Shown here: positions 15,991 through 23,795 of the stretch, in pieces
How the letters are laid out: every line of letters starts with the position of its first letter
Numbering within the stretch: the stretch's first letter is position 1
DNA from: Pseudomonas veronii
GTDB lineage: Bacteria > Pseudomonadota > Gammaproteobacteria > Pseudomonadales > Pseudomonadaceae
DNA length: 49,415 bases
NCBI RefSeq assembly: GCF_001439695.1
Contig: NZ_JYLL01000041.1
Span: 1-49,415 of the forward strand
Direction of reading: 5' to 3'
Notes under the pieces: model-generated
Seen by the model: the letters and a program-made list of their open reading frames with translations, nothing else
What the model was told of the DNA's origin: nothing
Databases searched by the model: none
Made by a program: the position numbers and the translations under genes

Positions 15991-16038
15991 CTATTGGCCA
16001 AAAAATACAGGCCCGCCCTGAAGTCTTAGGGCCAATAG
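15991..16038. repeat. Long-loop inverted repeat before malic enzyme
   Basis: CTATTGGCC (15991-15999) and GGCCAATAG (16030-16038) pair perfectly across a 30-base loop. With the minus-strand terminator 26 bases to the left it could form the body of a small RNA, or be a binding site. Otherwise the stretch 15695-16128 holds no gene I can support. Confidence 0.45.
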
Positions 16039-16128
16039 CGTTGGTCTGCTGGCTGACAAACCCCTTCGTCAGCAGCATTCAAGCCGGCAACTCGATCCTG
16101 GTCTGTGGCTCAGGACCTCGTTGCCTTG

Positions 16129-16159
16129 TATTATAATAGTGTTAACATAATATTGTAAT
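16129..16159. promoter_or_regulatory. AT-rich promoter/operator region of malic enzyme
   Basis: The region reads TATTATAATAGTG, TTAACATAATATTG, TAAT. TATTAT and ATAATA mirror each other across 12 bases. ACATAATAT resembles the ATGATAATAT core of the other sites in this module. A TATAAT box is included. It ends 23 bases before the start codon. Confidence 0.4.
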
Positions 16160-16181
16160 CAACGTCTAATTAGGGGCTCGC

Positions 16182-17426
16182 ATGACTACCGACTTCAAGA
16201 AGGCTGCACTGGATTACCATGAATTCCCGACCCCAGGAAAAATCGGCATTGCGCTGACCAAGCCTGCCGATACCGCCGCCCAACTCGCACTGGCGTACAG
16301 CCCTGGCGTAGCCGAGCCCGTTCGCGAAATCGCGAAGGACCCGGAGAACGTCTATCGCTTTACCGGAAAAGGCAATCTGGTGGCCGTGATCACAAACGGT
16401 ACGGCCATTTTGGGCCTCGGCGATCTGGGCCCCTTGGCCAGTAAGCCGGTGATGGAAGGCAAAGCGTTGCTGTTCAAGCGTTTTGCCGGTATCGACTCGA
16501 TCGATATCGAAGTCAATGCCGAGAGTTCCCAGGCTTTTATCGATACCGTCGTGCGTATCGCCGACACCTTTGGTGGGATCAATCTGGAAGACATCAAAGC
16601 CCCTGAGTGCTTTGAAATCGAGGACGCACTGATCGAACAGTGCAACATCCCGGTCTTCCATGACGACCAGCACGGCACCGCCATCGTCACCGCGGCCGGC
16701 ATGCTCAATGCGCTGGAGATTCAGGGCAAAACGCTGGAGAACGCGAGAATCGTCTGCCTCGGCGCCGGTGCCGCAGCCACGGCGTGCATGCGCCTGCTGC
16801 TCAGCCTTGGCGCGCAAAAAGGCAATCTGTACATGGTCGATCGTACCGGTGTCATCCACTCGGCGCGCAAAGACCTCAACCAATACAAAGCACAATTCGT
16901 TAACGACGGTGGCCCGCGCACGTTGATGGAAGCCATGAACGGTGCCGATGTGTTCGTGGGGTTGTCTGGCGCCAATCTGCTTCCGGCTGAAGCGTTGGCG
17001 GCGATGGCTCCCAAGCCGATCGTGTTTGCCTGCTCGAACCCCGATCCTGAAATCAGCTACGAGTTGGCCATGGCCACGCGTGATGACTTGATCATGGCGA
17101 CCGGTCGCTCCGACTACCCGAACCAGGTCAATAACGTTCTGGGCTTTCCGTTCATCTTCCGCGGAACCCTGGATGTTCGGGCAACCCGGATCAACGAAGC
17201 GATGAAAATTGCGGCAGTGGAAGCACTGCGCCAATTGGCCAAAGAGCCAACCCCTGTGGAAGTGCTGCGAGCGTTCAACGTCGACAAGCTTGAGTTTGGG
17301 CGCGATTACATTCTCCCCAAAGCGCTCGATGCTCGCCTGCTCGGGGCAATCGCCGGCGCAGTGGCCAAGGCCGCTATCGACACCGGTGTTGCGAAGCTGC
17401 ATTACCCGGCGCACTACCCGCTGTAA
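16182..17426 (+). CDS. Malic enzyme (short form, oxaloacetate-type signature)
   Basis: A 414-aa enzyme converting malate to pyruvate and CO2 with reduction of NAD(P). The N-terminal malic domain carries AYSPGVAEPVREIA, VITNGTAILGLGDLGP and the metal-binding region EDIKAPECFEIE followed by FHDDQHGTA. A Rossmann domain follows (LGAGAAATACMRLLL). It lacks the phosphotransacetylase-like domain of the long MaeB form. The start follows AGGGG. Pseudomonads have their own core malic enzyme, so this island copy is extra. It is co-oriented with the isocitrate dehydrogenase 548 bases downstream. The coenzyme cannot be assigned with certainty. Confidence 0.93.
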   Translation: MTTDFKKAALDYHEFPTPGKIGIALTKPADTAAQLALAYSPGVAEPVREIAKDPENVYRFTGKGNLVAVITNGTAILGLGDLGPLASKPVMEGKALLFKRFAGIDSIDIEVNAESSQAFIDTVVRIADTFGGINLEDIKAPECFEIEDALIEQCNIPVFHDDQHGTAIVTAAGMLNALEIQGKTLENARIVCLGAGAAATACMRLLLSLGAQKGNLYMVDRTGVIHSARKDLNQYKAQFVNDGGPRTLMEAMNGADVFVGLSGANLLPAEALAAMAPKPIVFACSNPDPEISYELAMATRDDLIMATGRSDYPNQVNNVLGFPFIFRGTLDVRATRINEAMKIAAVEALRQLAKEPTPVEVLRAFNVDKLEFGRDYILPKALDARLLGAIAGAVAKAAIDTGVAKLHYPAHYPL

Positions 17427-17718
17427 GCGGAGGTCAATCAGGCTGATGTGCGGCAGTTGCACGACCTTTTGCACGGTTGGCAGCTGTCGCACTCGGCGAA
17501 CATCCGGCCGCCGCAGCTCCTGAACATCGACAGCCCGCCATTTGCAAGATCATCCGTTCTTGAATGATCCGAGCCACAACCCGTCTTCCTTTTATGCCTG
17601 CCTAAAAGCGATCTCACCCTGTCACGCACAGGCGTTCTAAGACCTTGGTATCATCCGGAAAACGCTGCTTTCTACCACGTGGAATTAGCATTGTATGTTA
17701 ATGTTATGCGCGTCATCG
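17427..17718. other. Gene-free spacer after malic enzyme
   Basis: No gene is seen. Near its end AGCATTGTATGTTAATG then TTATGC (17687-17709) is another AT-rich site flanked by GCAT/ATGC. It is loosely like the other promoter sites of this module and lies just before the RHH relic. Confidence 0.4.
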
Positions 17719-17858
17719 ATGGAGCAAATGACTGCACGCTTGATCCGGGCGCTCACCTGTAACCGCCGCATCCATAGCGAGAGCTGACACCCGTTCAGGT
17801 CGCTCGTCAATTGATCCGCAATGACCTGCGCGGTCACGGCGCGGAGGATGAAACATAG
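17719..17858 (+). pseudogene. Relic of a second ribbon-helix-helix gene
   Basis: The first part reads MEQMTARL in frame with ATG 17719, matching MENKTARL of the intact gene at 13415. The last part, in another frame from 17781, reads ELTPVQVARQLIRNDLRGHG and ends at TAG 17856, matching DLTPSQVVRQLIRDYLETHG. The middle is shortened and out of frame. It therefore looks like a decayed duplicate. It sits 116 bases before the isocitrate dehydrogenase gene, as the intact copy sits before the SulP gene (on the other strand). Confidence 0.7.
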
Positions 17859-17974
17859 CACTCTGCCGCGGTGAAAGCCGTCAGACAGTCAATGCCTATC
17901 AGCAGACTCGTGACACCAGTCTCAGTGACCCCATCAATACAGCAGGCTGACACAGCGCTGTTAAGGAAGAGACC

Positions 17975-18988
17975 ATGAGCAAAACCATCGCAATCATCAA
18001 GGGTGACGGCATCGGCCCTGAGATCATGCAAGCGACGCTACGCGTACTCGATGCCCTTGACTGCAATCTTCAGTACGACTTCGTTGAGGCCGGCTTGGAG
18101 GCCTTGCAGCAGCATGGGCAACTGATGCCGCCCGCGTCCATCGATACGATCGCCAAACACGGCGTCGCACTCAAAGGCCCTCTGACCACGCCGATTGGCC
18201 GCGGCTTCTCCTCGATCAACGTCCACCTTCGCCGCCACTTCGATCTCTACGCCAACGTCCGACCGGCGATCAGTTTCCCCGGCACTCGTTCGCGCTTTGA
18301 AGGTATCGATATCATCACGGTGCGTGAAAATACCGAAGGGGCGTACCTGCCAGAAGGGCAAAGTATTTCGGAAGACGGCGAAGTCGCTCTGGCAAGCATT
18401 CGCGTAACACGCACAGCCTCCGAACGCATCGTGCGCTACGCGTTCGAGCTGGCTCGTAGCAAAGGCCGCAAAAAAGTGACCGCGGTACACAAGGCCAACA
18501 TCATCAAGTCGTGCTCCGGGCTGTTCCTTGACGTGGCGCGTGAGGTCGCCGAGGATTATCCGGAAATCGAATTCCACGAGATGATCGTCGACAATGCCTG
18601 TATGCAGTTGGTGATGAATCCCCATCAATTCGATGTCATCGTCACCACCAACCTGTTTGGCGACATCCTTTCAGACCTGTGCGCAGGCCTGGTCGGTGGG
18701 TTGGGCTTGGCGCCGGGGTCCAACATCGGTGCCGATGCAGCCATCTTCGAAGCGGTCCACGGTTCGGCACCGGACATCGCCGGCAAGAACATCGCGAACC
18801 CGTGTGCATTGTTATTGGCCGCCGCAGACATGCTTGATTACCTGGGCATGGTGGACAAGGGCACGCGCATTCGTACTGCTATCCGCGTTGTTCTGGAAAA
18901 CTCCCGTGACCAAGTGACACCCGATATGGGCGGGGCCGGTACCACTGAGTCCTTCGCCGATTCCTTGGTGGCCTACTTGCGTGCCTGA
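17975..18988 (+). CDS. NAD-type isocitrate dehydrogenase (isocitrate/isopropylmalate family)
   Basis: A 337-aa decarboxylating dehydrogenase. It starts after AAGGAAGAG with KTIAIIKGDGIGPEIM. The substrate loop reads PIGRGFSSINVHLRRHFDLY, and the metal/substrate signature starts NLFGDILSDLCAGLVGGLG. The coenzyme loop reads HGSAPDIAGKNIANP. The Asp-Ile pair stands where E. coli NADP enzyme has Lys-Tyr (HGTAPKYAG), the known switch to NAD use. It is therefore probably an NAD-dependent isocitrate dehydrogenase; a homoisocitrate or tartrate-type relative is less likely. With the malic enzyme it gives a second TCA-linked oxidative decarboxylase on the island. Confidence 0.88.
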   Translation: MSKTIAIIKGDGIGPEIMQATLRVLDALDCNLQYDFVEAGLEALQQHGQLMPPASIDTIAKHGVALKGPLTTPIGRGFSSINVHLRRHFDLYANVRPAISFPGTRSRFEGIDIITVRENTEGAYLPEGQSISEDGEVALASIRVTRTASERIVRYAFELARSKGRKKVTAVHKANIIKSCSGLFLDVAREVAEDYPEIEFHEMIVDNACMQLVMNPHQFDVIVTTNLFGDILSDLCAGLVGGLGLAPGSNIGADAAIFEAVHGSAPDIAGKNIANPCALLLAAADMLDYLGMVDKGTRIRTAIRVVLENSRDQVTPDMGGAGTTESFADSLVAYLRA

Positions 18989-19008
18989 GTAGAGCGTCAG
19001 GAAACGCG

Positions 19009-19037
19009 CGCCAGCTCACTGCGAGCTGGCGACTTTC
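19009..19037 (+). terminator. Probable terminator of the isocitrate dehydrogenase gene
   Basis: CGCCAGCTC-ACTGC-GAGCTGGCG, a perfect 9-pair stem 20 bases past the stop, followed by ACTTTCT. The U tract is imperfect. Confidence 0.65.
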
Positions 19038-19209
19038 TACGTGTGCTCCACGCGGACCTGCCCGTAGGGCCGCTGGCTGGAAAACCTTCCGATACTCGAG
19101 TCCTCCAGCAGTCTTTTGTTGCCGTAACGTTGGCGTTAATAGACGTTAATCCAACATCATTATTTGCTGCGATCGCACTTGTAGATGCGCGAGGTGCCAA
19201 GGAAACAAT

Positions 19210-19440
19210 TCAGAAATGAATTTCAGCTACCTTGATACCGATTTCGCGCAGCTCATGAATCAAATCATCAAGGTACCGAAAAGGTTCGATTTCTTCGTTG
19301 TCATTGACTAGGAAGAAGCTTCTTCCGGCATCCTTTTTAAAGAAGACGATCCACTCCTGGGTGTTGGCCGGGTTGGCAATCAAATGGGTATCAAACTGAA
19401 TGCCTTCAGCGTATTTGGTTTTTACGTCTTCACGTTTCAT
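19210..19440 (-). CDS. 76-aa conserved small protein, copy B
   Basis: A paralogue of the protein at 15464-15694 with the same length, start (MKREDVKTKYAEG), core (EWIVFFKKDAGRSFFLVND) and end (IGIKVAEIHF). The start is chosen at 19440 because GGAGAC lies 4 bases upstream; the frame is open further to 19506. Function unknown. The two copies point in opposite directions and enclose malic enzyme and isocitrate dehydrogenase. Most differences are conservative (I/V, F/Y, K/R), so both seem to be under selection. Confidence 0.75.
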   Translation of the reverse strand: MKREDVKTKYAEGIQFDTHLIANPANTQEWIVFFKKDAGRSFFLVNDNEEIEPFRYLDDLIHELREIGIKVAEIHF

Positions 19441-19552
19441 ACGGGTCTCCAAGCGCTCACGTAGTGCTGCTTTCATGCATGTCTCTGCCTCCTGGCAATC
19501 AATCAAAAGACCTCGTCCGGGCCTCAGGCCAGGGCGACGTCGATTGCCTTTC

Positions 19553-19577
19553 TATTATCACTGCATGATAATATTAT
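19553..19577. promoter_or_regulatory. Perfect AT-rich palindrome before small protein B
   Basis: TATTATCA-CTGCA-TGATAATA (19553-19573) is a perfect 8-base inverted repeat. It overlaps a second near-palindrome, GCATGATAATATTATGC. It aligns with the site before copy A. It is the clearest example of the operator-like sequence shared in this module. Confidence 0.6.
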
Positions 19578-19739
19578 GCACATATGATCCAGTGGAGGAT
19601 AGTCGTGTGCAGAGCTGTCGAAGCGCCTGAGCCACGCGGGTCCGCCCGATGCCCTGGCGTTCAAGGCACACCGCCATGCGGCTGGCTTTGCTTTTGATTC
19701 AATGCATAAGGTTTCTGAATTTTAAGGACGACAGTCATC

Positions 19740-20015
19740 ATGCGCAAAACAGCAATTGAGAAACGCCTTGCGCTGAATGCTCCGCCCCTGGAGCCAGGGC
19801 AGCGACTGTTGGTTGGCCTTGAGCAATGTGTCGTCGTTCGGCAGCGAGAAACAGGAATCTATCAAGTTGTATTCGACTGCAAAGCCCCCAAGACTGCTCG
19901 GGTTTTTTGGGCGGAATATGAGTGGATGTTCATCGGCCGGATTAAGCGGCACGCTGAGCAAGATCCTTCATTGGAACGCTTTGTCTCGGTGCTGAGAGCA
20001 GGGTCTGAAGACTGA
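19740..20015 (+). CDS. Hypothetical 91-aa protein
   Basis: Not recognised. It starts after AAGGACGAC with good spacing. It is a basic, soluble protein with a beta-rich middle (RLLVGLEQCVVVRQRETGIY, then a WAEYEWMFIGRIKRH segment). It reads like a small single-domain protein but has no diagnostic motif. It is the last frame before the third attachment scar. It could be a chance ORF. Confidence 0.5.
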   Translation: MRKTAIEKRLALNAPPLEPGQRLLVGLEQCVVVRQRETGIYQVVFDCKAPKTARVFWAEYEWMFIGRIKRHAEQDPSLERFVSVLRAGSED

Positions 20016-20060
20016 CAGGCAGTCACGGCTCTGATCGACAGTACGCTTGGCTGAGCGCAG

Positions 20061-20110
20061 CCAGGTCGTGCCAGATAGAGAAAAGCCTGCAGCCATGCAG
20101 GCTTTTTTGC
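20061..20110 (+). repeat. Degenerate tRNA-Asn 3' flank, attachment-site scar 3
   Basis: CCAGGTCGT, a 3-base deletion relative to scar 2, then GCCAGATAGAGAAAAGCCTG and the rest of the same terminator. Beyond the three missing bases (GGA of the acceptor) and one loop base it matches 9012-9062. Looser similarity runs on for about 45 bases. It marks the right edge of the metabolic module. Confidence 0.75.
20081..20108. terminator. Bidirectional terminator at scar 3
   Basis: AAAAGCCTGCA-GCCA-TGCAGGCTTTT with T runs on both strands. On the minus strand it lies 55 bases past the arsA stop and probably ends that transcript. Confidence 0.8.
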
Positions 20111-20162
20111 TGGTGTCGTTCCAGTCATCCAGGCGCACGGTGTGAGCAAGCCGAGCGACACT

Positions 20163-21923
20163 TCAATCCAGCAAGCGCTTCAACCCGGCGACGCCAACCG
20201 GCGGCTCCACTGTCCACGGCACTACGATGACAGCATGGTTGGTTTCTTCGGCCACTCTCGCCATTTGTTTGCGCTCGCTATCCAGGCGCGCTCGTAGCAG
20301 CGGGTCTGTCGTATCGGTGGCCAGCAACGACTTATTGACCACCCAGGCAAACGGTTCGATGTCGGCCCTGCGCAAGTCATCCTGCAGCGCCGCCGCCTGC
20401 GACACCGGGGTGGCTTCGGGCAGCGTGACGAGGATGATCTTGGTGTAGTCCGCATCTTGCAGGCGCATCAACGGCGTGACGATGTGGTCCGAGGCTTTGC
20501 CTTTGAATTCGCGAACCATCTGGCGGTGATAGGCGCCTGTGGCGTCCATCAGGAGCAGGGAGTGACCTGTGGGGGCCGTGTCGAGTACCACGAATGCACT
20601 TCTGGCTTGCGCAACCACACGGGAGAATGCGTGGAACACCGCGACCTCTTCGGTACACGGGGATTGCAGATCCTCGATGAGCAAGGCGGTTTCGTCTTCC
20701 GTCAGGCTTGGCGCGCGGGAGGCGACGATCTTGTCCACGTACTTTTGGGTCTCGACCTTAGGGTCGATGCGGCCGACGCTGAGTCCCTGCACATCGGCAT
20801 TGAGGGTTACCGCCAGATGCGCCGCAGGATCTGTCGTACTCAGGTGTACGGACTTGCCATGCTGTACCAGTCCCAGGGCGATGGCGGCGGCAATGGTGGT
20901 TTTGCCCACGCCGCCTTTGCCCATGACCATGATCAGGCCGCGCTGGTCGTGGGCTAACTCGGCGATCAATTCCGCGAGTGCGTGATATTCCAGGCGCGAC
21001 GGTACTGGGCTTGCGATGCTGGCTGGGACAGCAAGCTCGGGTGTCAGCAGTGCGCGAAGCGCGGGCAAGCCAACCGAATCCACGGCCTTGAGTGGGATGT
21101 AGTCGGCTGAAAGCTGGCGCAGTGACGCGGGCATCTCGTCGAGCGCCTGCTGGCCCATAGCTTCGATCGCGGCGGCGATCGGGTCATTCAAGTCGCTGCG
21201 TTTAAATACAGCATTGACCACCAGGCGCTGGTGGTTCAAGCCCAGTTCACGGAGTTCGTCGCTGGAGCGTGCAGCCTCGCTGAGCGCGCCTTTATCAGGG
21301 CGCGTCACCAGAACAACGGTAGTCAGGGCTGGATCATTGAGCGCCACTAATGCCTGATTGAACAACTGCTCCTGCATTTTCAAGCCCGAATGCGGCCCCA
21401 GGCATGATGCGCCACGATCGTTGCCTTTTAGAAAACCGCTCCACGCTTTTGGCAGGCTCAACAATCTGAGCGTGTGCCCCGTGGGCGCGGTATCGAACAC
21501 GATGTGGTCATACGCCGCGCTGCCCTGCGACAGCAGGTGGGAGAACTCATCGAAGGTTGCGATTTCGGTCGTGCATGCCCCGGAGAGTTGCTCACGCACC
21601 AAGGCGATGTCTTCATCGCGGGCCTGGTCGCCCATTTGCTCGATCACCCGGGCCCGATAGTCAATTGCTGCGGTCCCTGGGTCGATATTGAGCACGAACA
21701 TTCCAGGCACGTGCGGCACCGCGACAGGCTGATTGCTCAGCTCGACGCCGAGCATCTCGTCAAGGTTCGAGGCGGCGTCCGTGCTGACCAGCAGTACCTT
21801 CTTGCCTGCCTCGGCCAGGGCGAGTGATACCGCGGTTGAGACCGACGTTTTGCCGACACCGCCCTTGCCGGTGAAGAACATATATCGGGTGGGTTGATCG
21901 AGCAATTTGAGGGTGGGCTGCAT
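20163..21923 (-). CDS. arsA: ArsA-type arsenite-transporting ATPase, tandem two-domain
   Basis: A 586-aa soluble ATPase that in ars operons docks on ArsB and drives arsenite/antimonite export. It has two halves, each with a deviant P-loop GKGGVGKT (residues 19-26 and about 335) and the signature DTAPTGHTLRLL / DTAPTGHSLLLM. The three metal-site cysteines of ArsA have counterparts in SGACTTEIATFDEF, GASCLGPHSGL and SPCTEEVAVF. The start follows AAGGGAG. No arsB, arsD, arsR or arsC lies nearby, so it is an orphan here. It may serve an ArsB elsewhere, or have a Get3-like targeting role. It sits just beyond the third scar. Confidence 0.9.
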   Translation of the reverse strand: MQPTLKLLDQPTRYMFFTGKGGVGKTSVSTAVSLALAEAGKKVLLVSTDAASNLDEMLGVELSNQPVAVPHVPGMFVLNIDPGTAAIDYRARVIEQMGDQARDEDIALVREQLSGACTTEIATFDEFSHLLSQGSAAYDHIVFDTAPTGHTLRLLSLPKAWSGFLKGNDRGASCLGPHSGLKMQEQLFNQALVALNDPALTTVVLVTRPDKGALSEAARSSDELRELGLNHQRLVVNAVFKRSDLNDPIAAAIEAMGQQALDEMPASLRQLSADYIPLKAVDSVGLPALRALLTPELAVPASIASPVPSRLEYHALAELIAELAHDQRGLIMVMGKGGVGKTTIAAAIALGLVQHGKSVHLSTTDPAAHLAVTLNADVQGLSVGRIDPKVETQKYVDKIVASRAPSLTEDETALLIEDLQSPCTEEVAVFHAFSRVVAQARSAFVVLDTAPTGHSLLLMDATGAYHRQMVREFKGKASDHIVTPLMRLQDADYTKIILVTLPEATPVSQAAALQDDLRRADIEPFAWVVNKSLLATDTTDPLLRARLDSERKQMARVAEETNHAVIVVPWTVEPPVGVAGLKRLLD

Positions 21924-22385
21924 GACACGCTGACTCCCTTGCGGAGCATGACTGGGTTTTGCAGTTTAGACCGATGTTCAGAATCGCCAATGGGGTCATA
22001 TCAATCAAACGGTAATTTTTACCGTCCTGATAGAGGAGTGTTCTGTCGGAAGAGGGCGGTAATCCACAGCCCAAGTGAACAGCCTGTTTGGCTGGTTTTT
22101 GCCCTGCGGATCACATCGTCGAGCGTGCTGCAATTCAAATAATTGGAAAACAGAGAAAAGCCCCACAGCACACGCCGATTTTTCGACGTAGGTATTTCTT
22201 TAAAAAGCCTTGATCATCGACGCCGCTCTCTCACAACAAGAGGGCAAATCTGAAAAGCAAAGACGAGCTGGCTGACAGTCATCCGCCTGTGGAGTTGTTT
22301 GCTCTAGAAAAAGGTTGGCATTGAGACTTGCTCCCCAGTAGTTAGTTGAATGCCTGCATAACTTGACGTGATAAGGAATAGTCGT
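21924..22385. other. Spacer between arsA and the fimbrial operon
   Basis: No gene is seen in 462 bases. ACGGTAA-TTT-TTACCGT (22009-22025) is a perfect palindrome 86-102 bases upstream of arsA and could be an operator. The rest probably holds the fimbrial promoter and leader. I see no clear sigma-70 boxes or phase-variation repeats. Confidence 0.45.
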
Positions 22386-22907
22386 GTGAATAAAAAATTA
22401 ATCGTATGCACATTGTTGGCGAGCTCTGCATTTTCGGCGCTCAGCCATGCGGCGGACGGCACTATTAACTTCACCGGTACGATCACCGATGCCGCGTGTA
22501 CTGTTACACCCGGTACTGCCAATCAGACGGTGACAATGGGGACGGTCAGTTCAACGGCATTGGCCAATGTCGGCGATACCGCGGCCCCGACCCGGTTCGA
22601 TATCGTCCTGACTAACTGCCCGGCCACGGCCACCAGCGCGGTCGTAAAGTTTGATGGCCCGACCGACGGGAATAACAGCAGTTTGATTGCCCTGACGAGT
22701 GGGGCTGGAACCGCCGAGGGTGTGGCGATCGGTGTGTATGAGGGGGATGCCGCTACGTTGATTCCCGTGGGCTCCCCGTCCGTCAGCAAGCCTCTTTCTC
22801 CGGTAGCCGACACCACCTTCAACTTCTTCGCCAAATATGTGGCAACCGCTCCAGTGGTGGCCGGTTCCGGCAACGCCGTCAGTGATTTCACAGTTATTTA
22901 TAACTGA
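22386..22907 (+). CDS. Major fimbrial subunit (type 1 pilin family)
   Basis: A 173-aa secreted pilin. I use the GTG at 22386 because AAGGA lies 9 bases before it; an ATG six codons upstream is in frame. A signal peptide ends SALSHAA, followed by the mature start DGTINFTGTITDAACTV, whose Cys pairs with the one in TNCPATA. The alternating hydrophobic C-terminal beta-zipper ends NAVSDFTVIYN, with the penultimate Tyr used for donor-strand exchange. It is first in a pilin-chaperone-usher-adhesin operon. Confidence 0.92.
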   Translation: MNKKLIVCTLLASSAFSALSHAADGTINFTGTITDAACTVTPGTANQTVTMGTVSSTALANVGDTAAPTRFDIVLTNCPATATSAVVKFDGPTDGNNSSLIALTSGAGTAEGVAIGVYEGDAATLIPVGSPSVSKPLSPVADTTFNFFAKYVATAPVVAGSGNAVSDFTVIYN

Positions 22908-23001
22908 TCACTAAGACAGGCCGGGCACGCTGCTCGGCCTTCTCAACAAGTGGGTTTGCTCACGTGCAGGCTTGAGCAAAGCGTCGGTAGGAGATACGTC
23001 G

Positions 23002-23682
23002 ATGGGGTGGCTGAAATACATGTTAACCGCCGGCCTGCTGGTCGGTACGGTGCATACAGCTATTGCGGGTGTGGTGGTGGGGGGCACGCGGGTGGTGTAC
23101 GACGGCTCAAGGAAAGAAGCCTCGATTTCGGTGAAAAACACCGAGAAGACCAAGCCGTATCTGATTCAGTCATGGGTCGATGACGGGGCGCAGACTGCAC
23201 TTGGCAAGGCGCCGTTTATCATGACGCCGCCGCTGTTTCGGCTGGATGCCGAGCAGGAGAATGTGCTGCGCATCATTCGCACCGGAGGGGATTTTCCGCA
23301 GGACAGAGAGTCGGTGTTCTGGGTGAATATCAAGTCGATTCCCGCCTCGGAAAAAACCGAAGAAAACCAACTGCTGATTTCTGTGAAGAGTCGGATAAAA
23401 CTCTTCTATCGCCCGCCGGGAATGCCAGGAGAGTCGCTGAATGCTTATAAGGCACTGGTCTTTACGCGGGTAGGTAAAGCGTTGCAGGTCAACAACCCTA
23501 CGGCGTATCACGTGTCTTTTTTTCGCGTGAGCGTGGGTGACCAGGTTATTAACGATGCCGGTATGGTTGCTCCCAAAAGTACATTGGCCTGGCCGATGCC
23601 GGAAGGTGCAAGTGGAGCCGTCAGTTGGCAAGCCATCAATGATTATGGCGGTATTACGCCGCAGGCCAGTGCGCCACTCTAA
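23002..23682 (+). CDS. PapD-like fimbrial chaperone
   Basis: A 226-aa periplasmic chaperone that holds pilins and delivers them to the usher. The ATG at 23002 has a TAGGAG site and gives a clean signal peptide (MGWLKYMLTAGLLVGTVHTA...). The frame is open 10 codons upstream. It has the conserved N-domain (GGTRVVYDGSRKEASISVKN), the F/Y-WVNIKSIP strand with alternating hydrophobics and the conserved Lys in KSRIKLFYRP. It lies 94 bases after the pilin gene. Confidence 0.93.
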   Translation: MGWLKYMLTAGLLVGTVHTAIAGVVVGGTRVVYDGSRKEASISVKNTEKTKPYLIQSWVDDGAQTALGKAPFIMTPPLFRLDAEQENVLRIIRTGGDFPQDRESVFWVNIKSIPASEKTEENQLLISVKSRIKLFYRPPGMPGESLNAYKALVFTRVGKALQVNNPTAYHVSFFRVSVGDQVINDAGMVAPKSTLAWPMPEGASGAVSWQAINDYGGITPQASAPL

Positions 23683-23795
23683 TTCATAAGGGCTGTTAGT
23701 TTTAACGGCTACCTGTTTCGTTAATGCGTTGGATCAACCGCCCTTTGGTGTTGGGGTGGCGGGCACTGTGTTGCCCGGATTGCGGGGCTTCTTAT

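Noticed and set aside
16170..17492. 440-aa open frame antisense to malic enzyme
   Set aside because: A GC-rich shadow frame: no ribosome site, no domain, and the plus-strand gene is certain.
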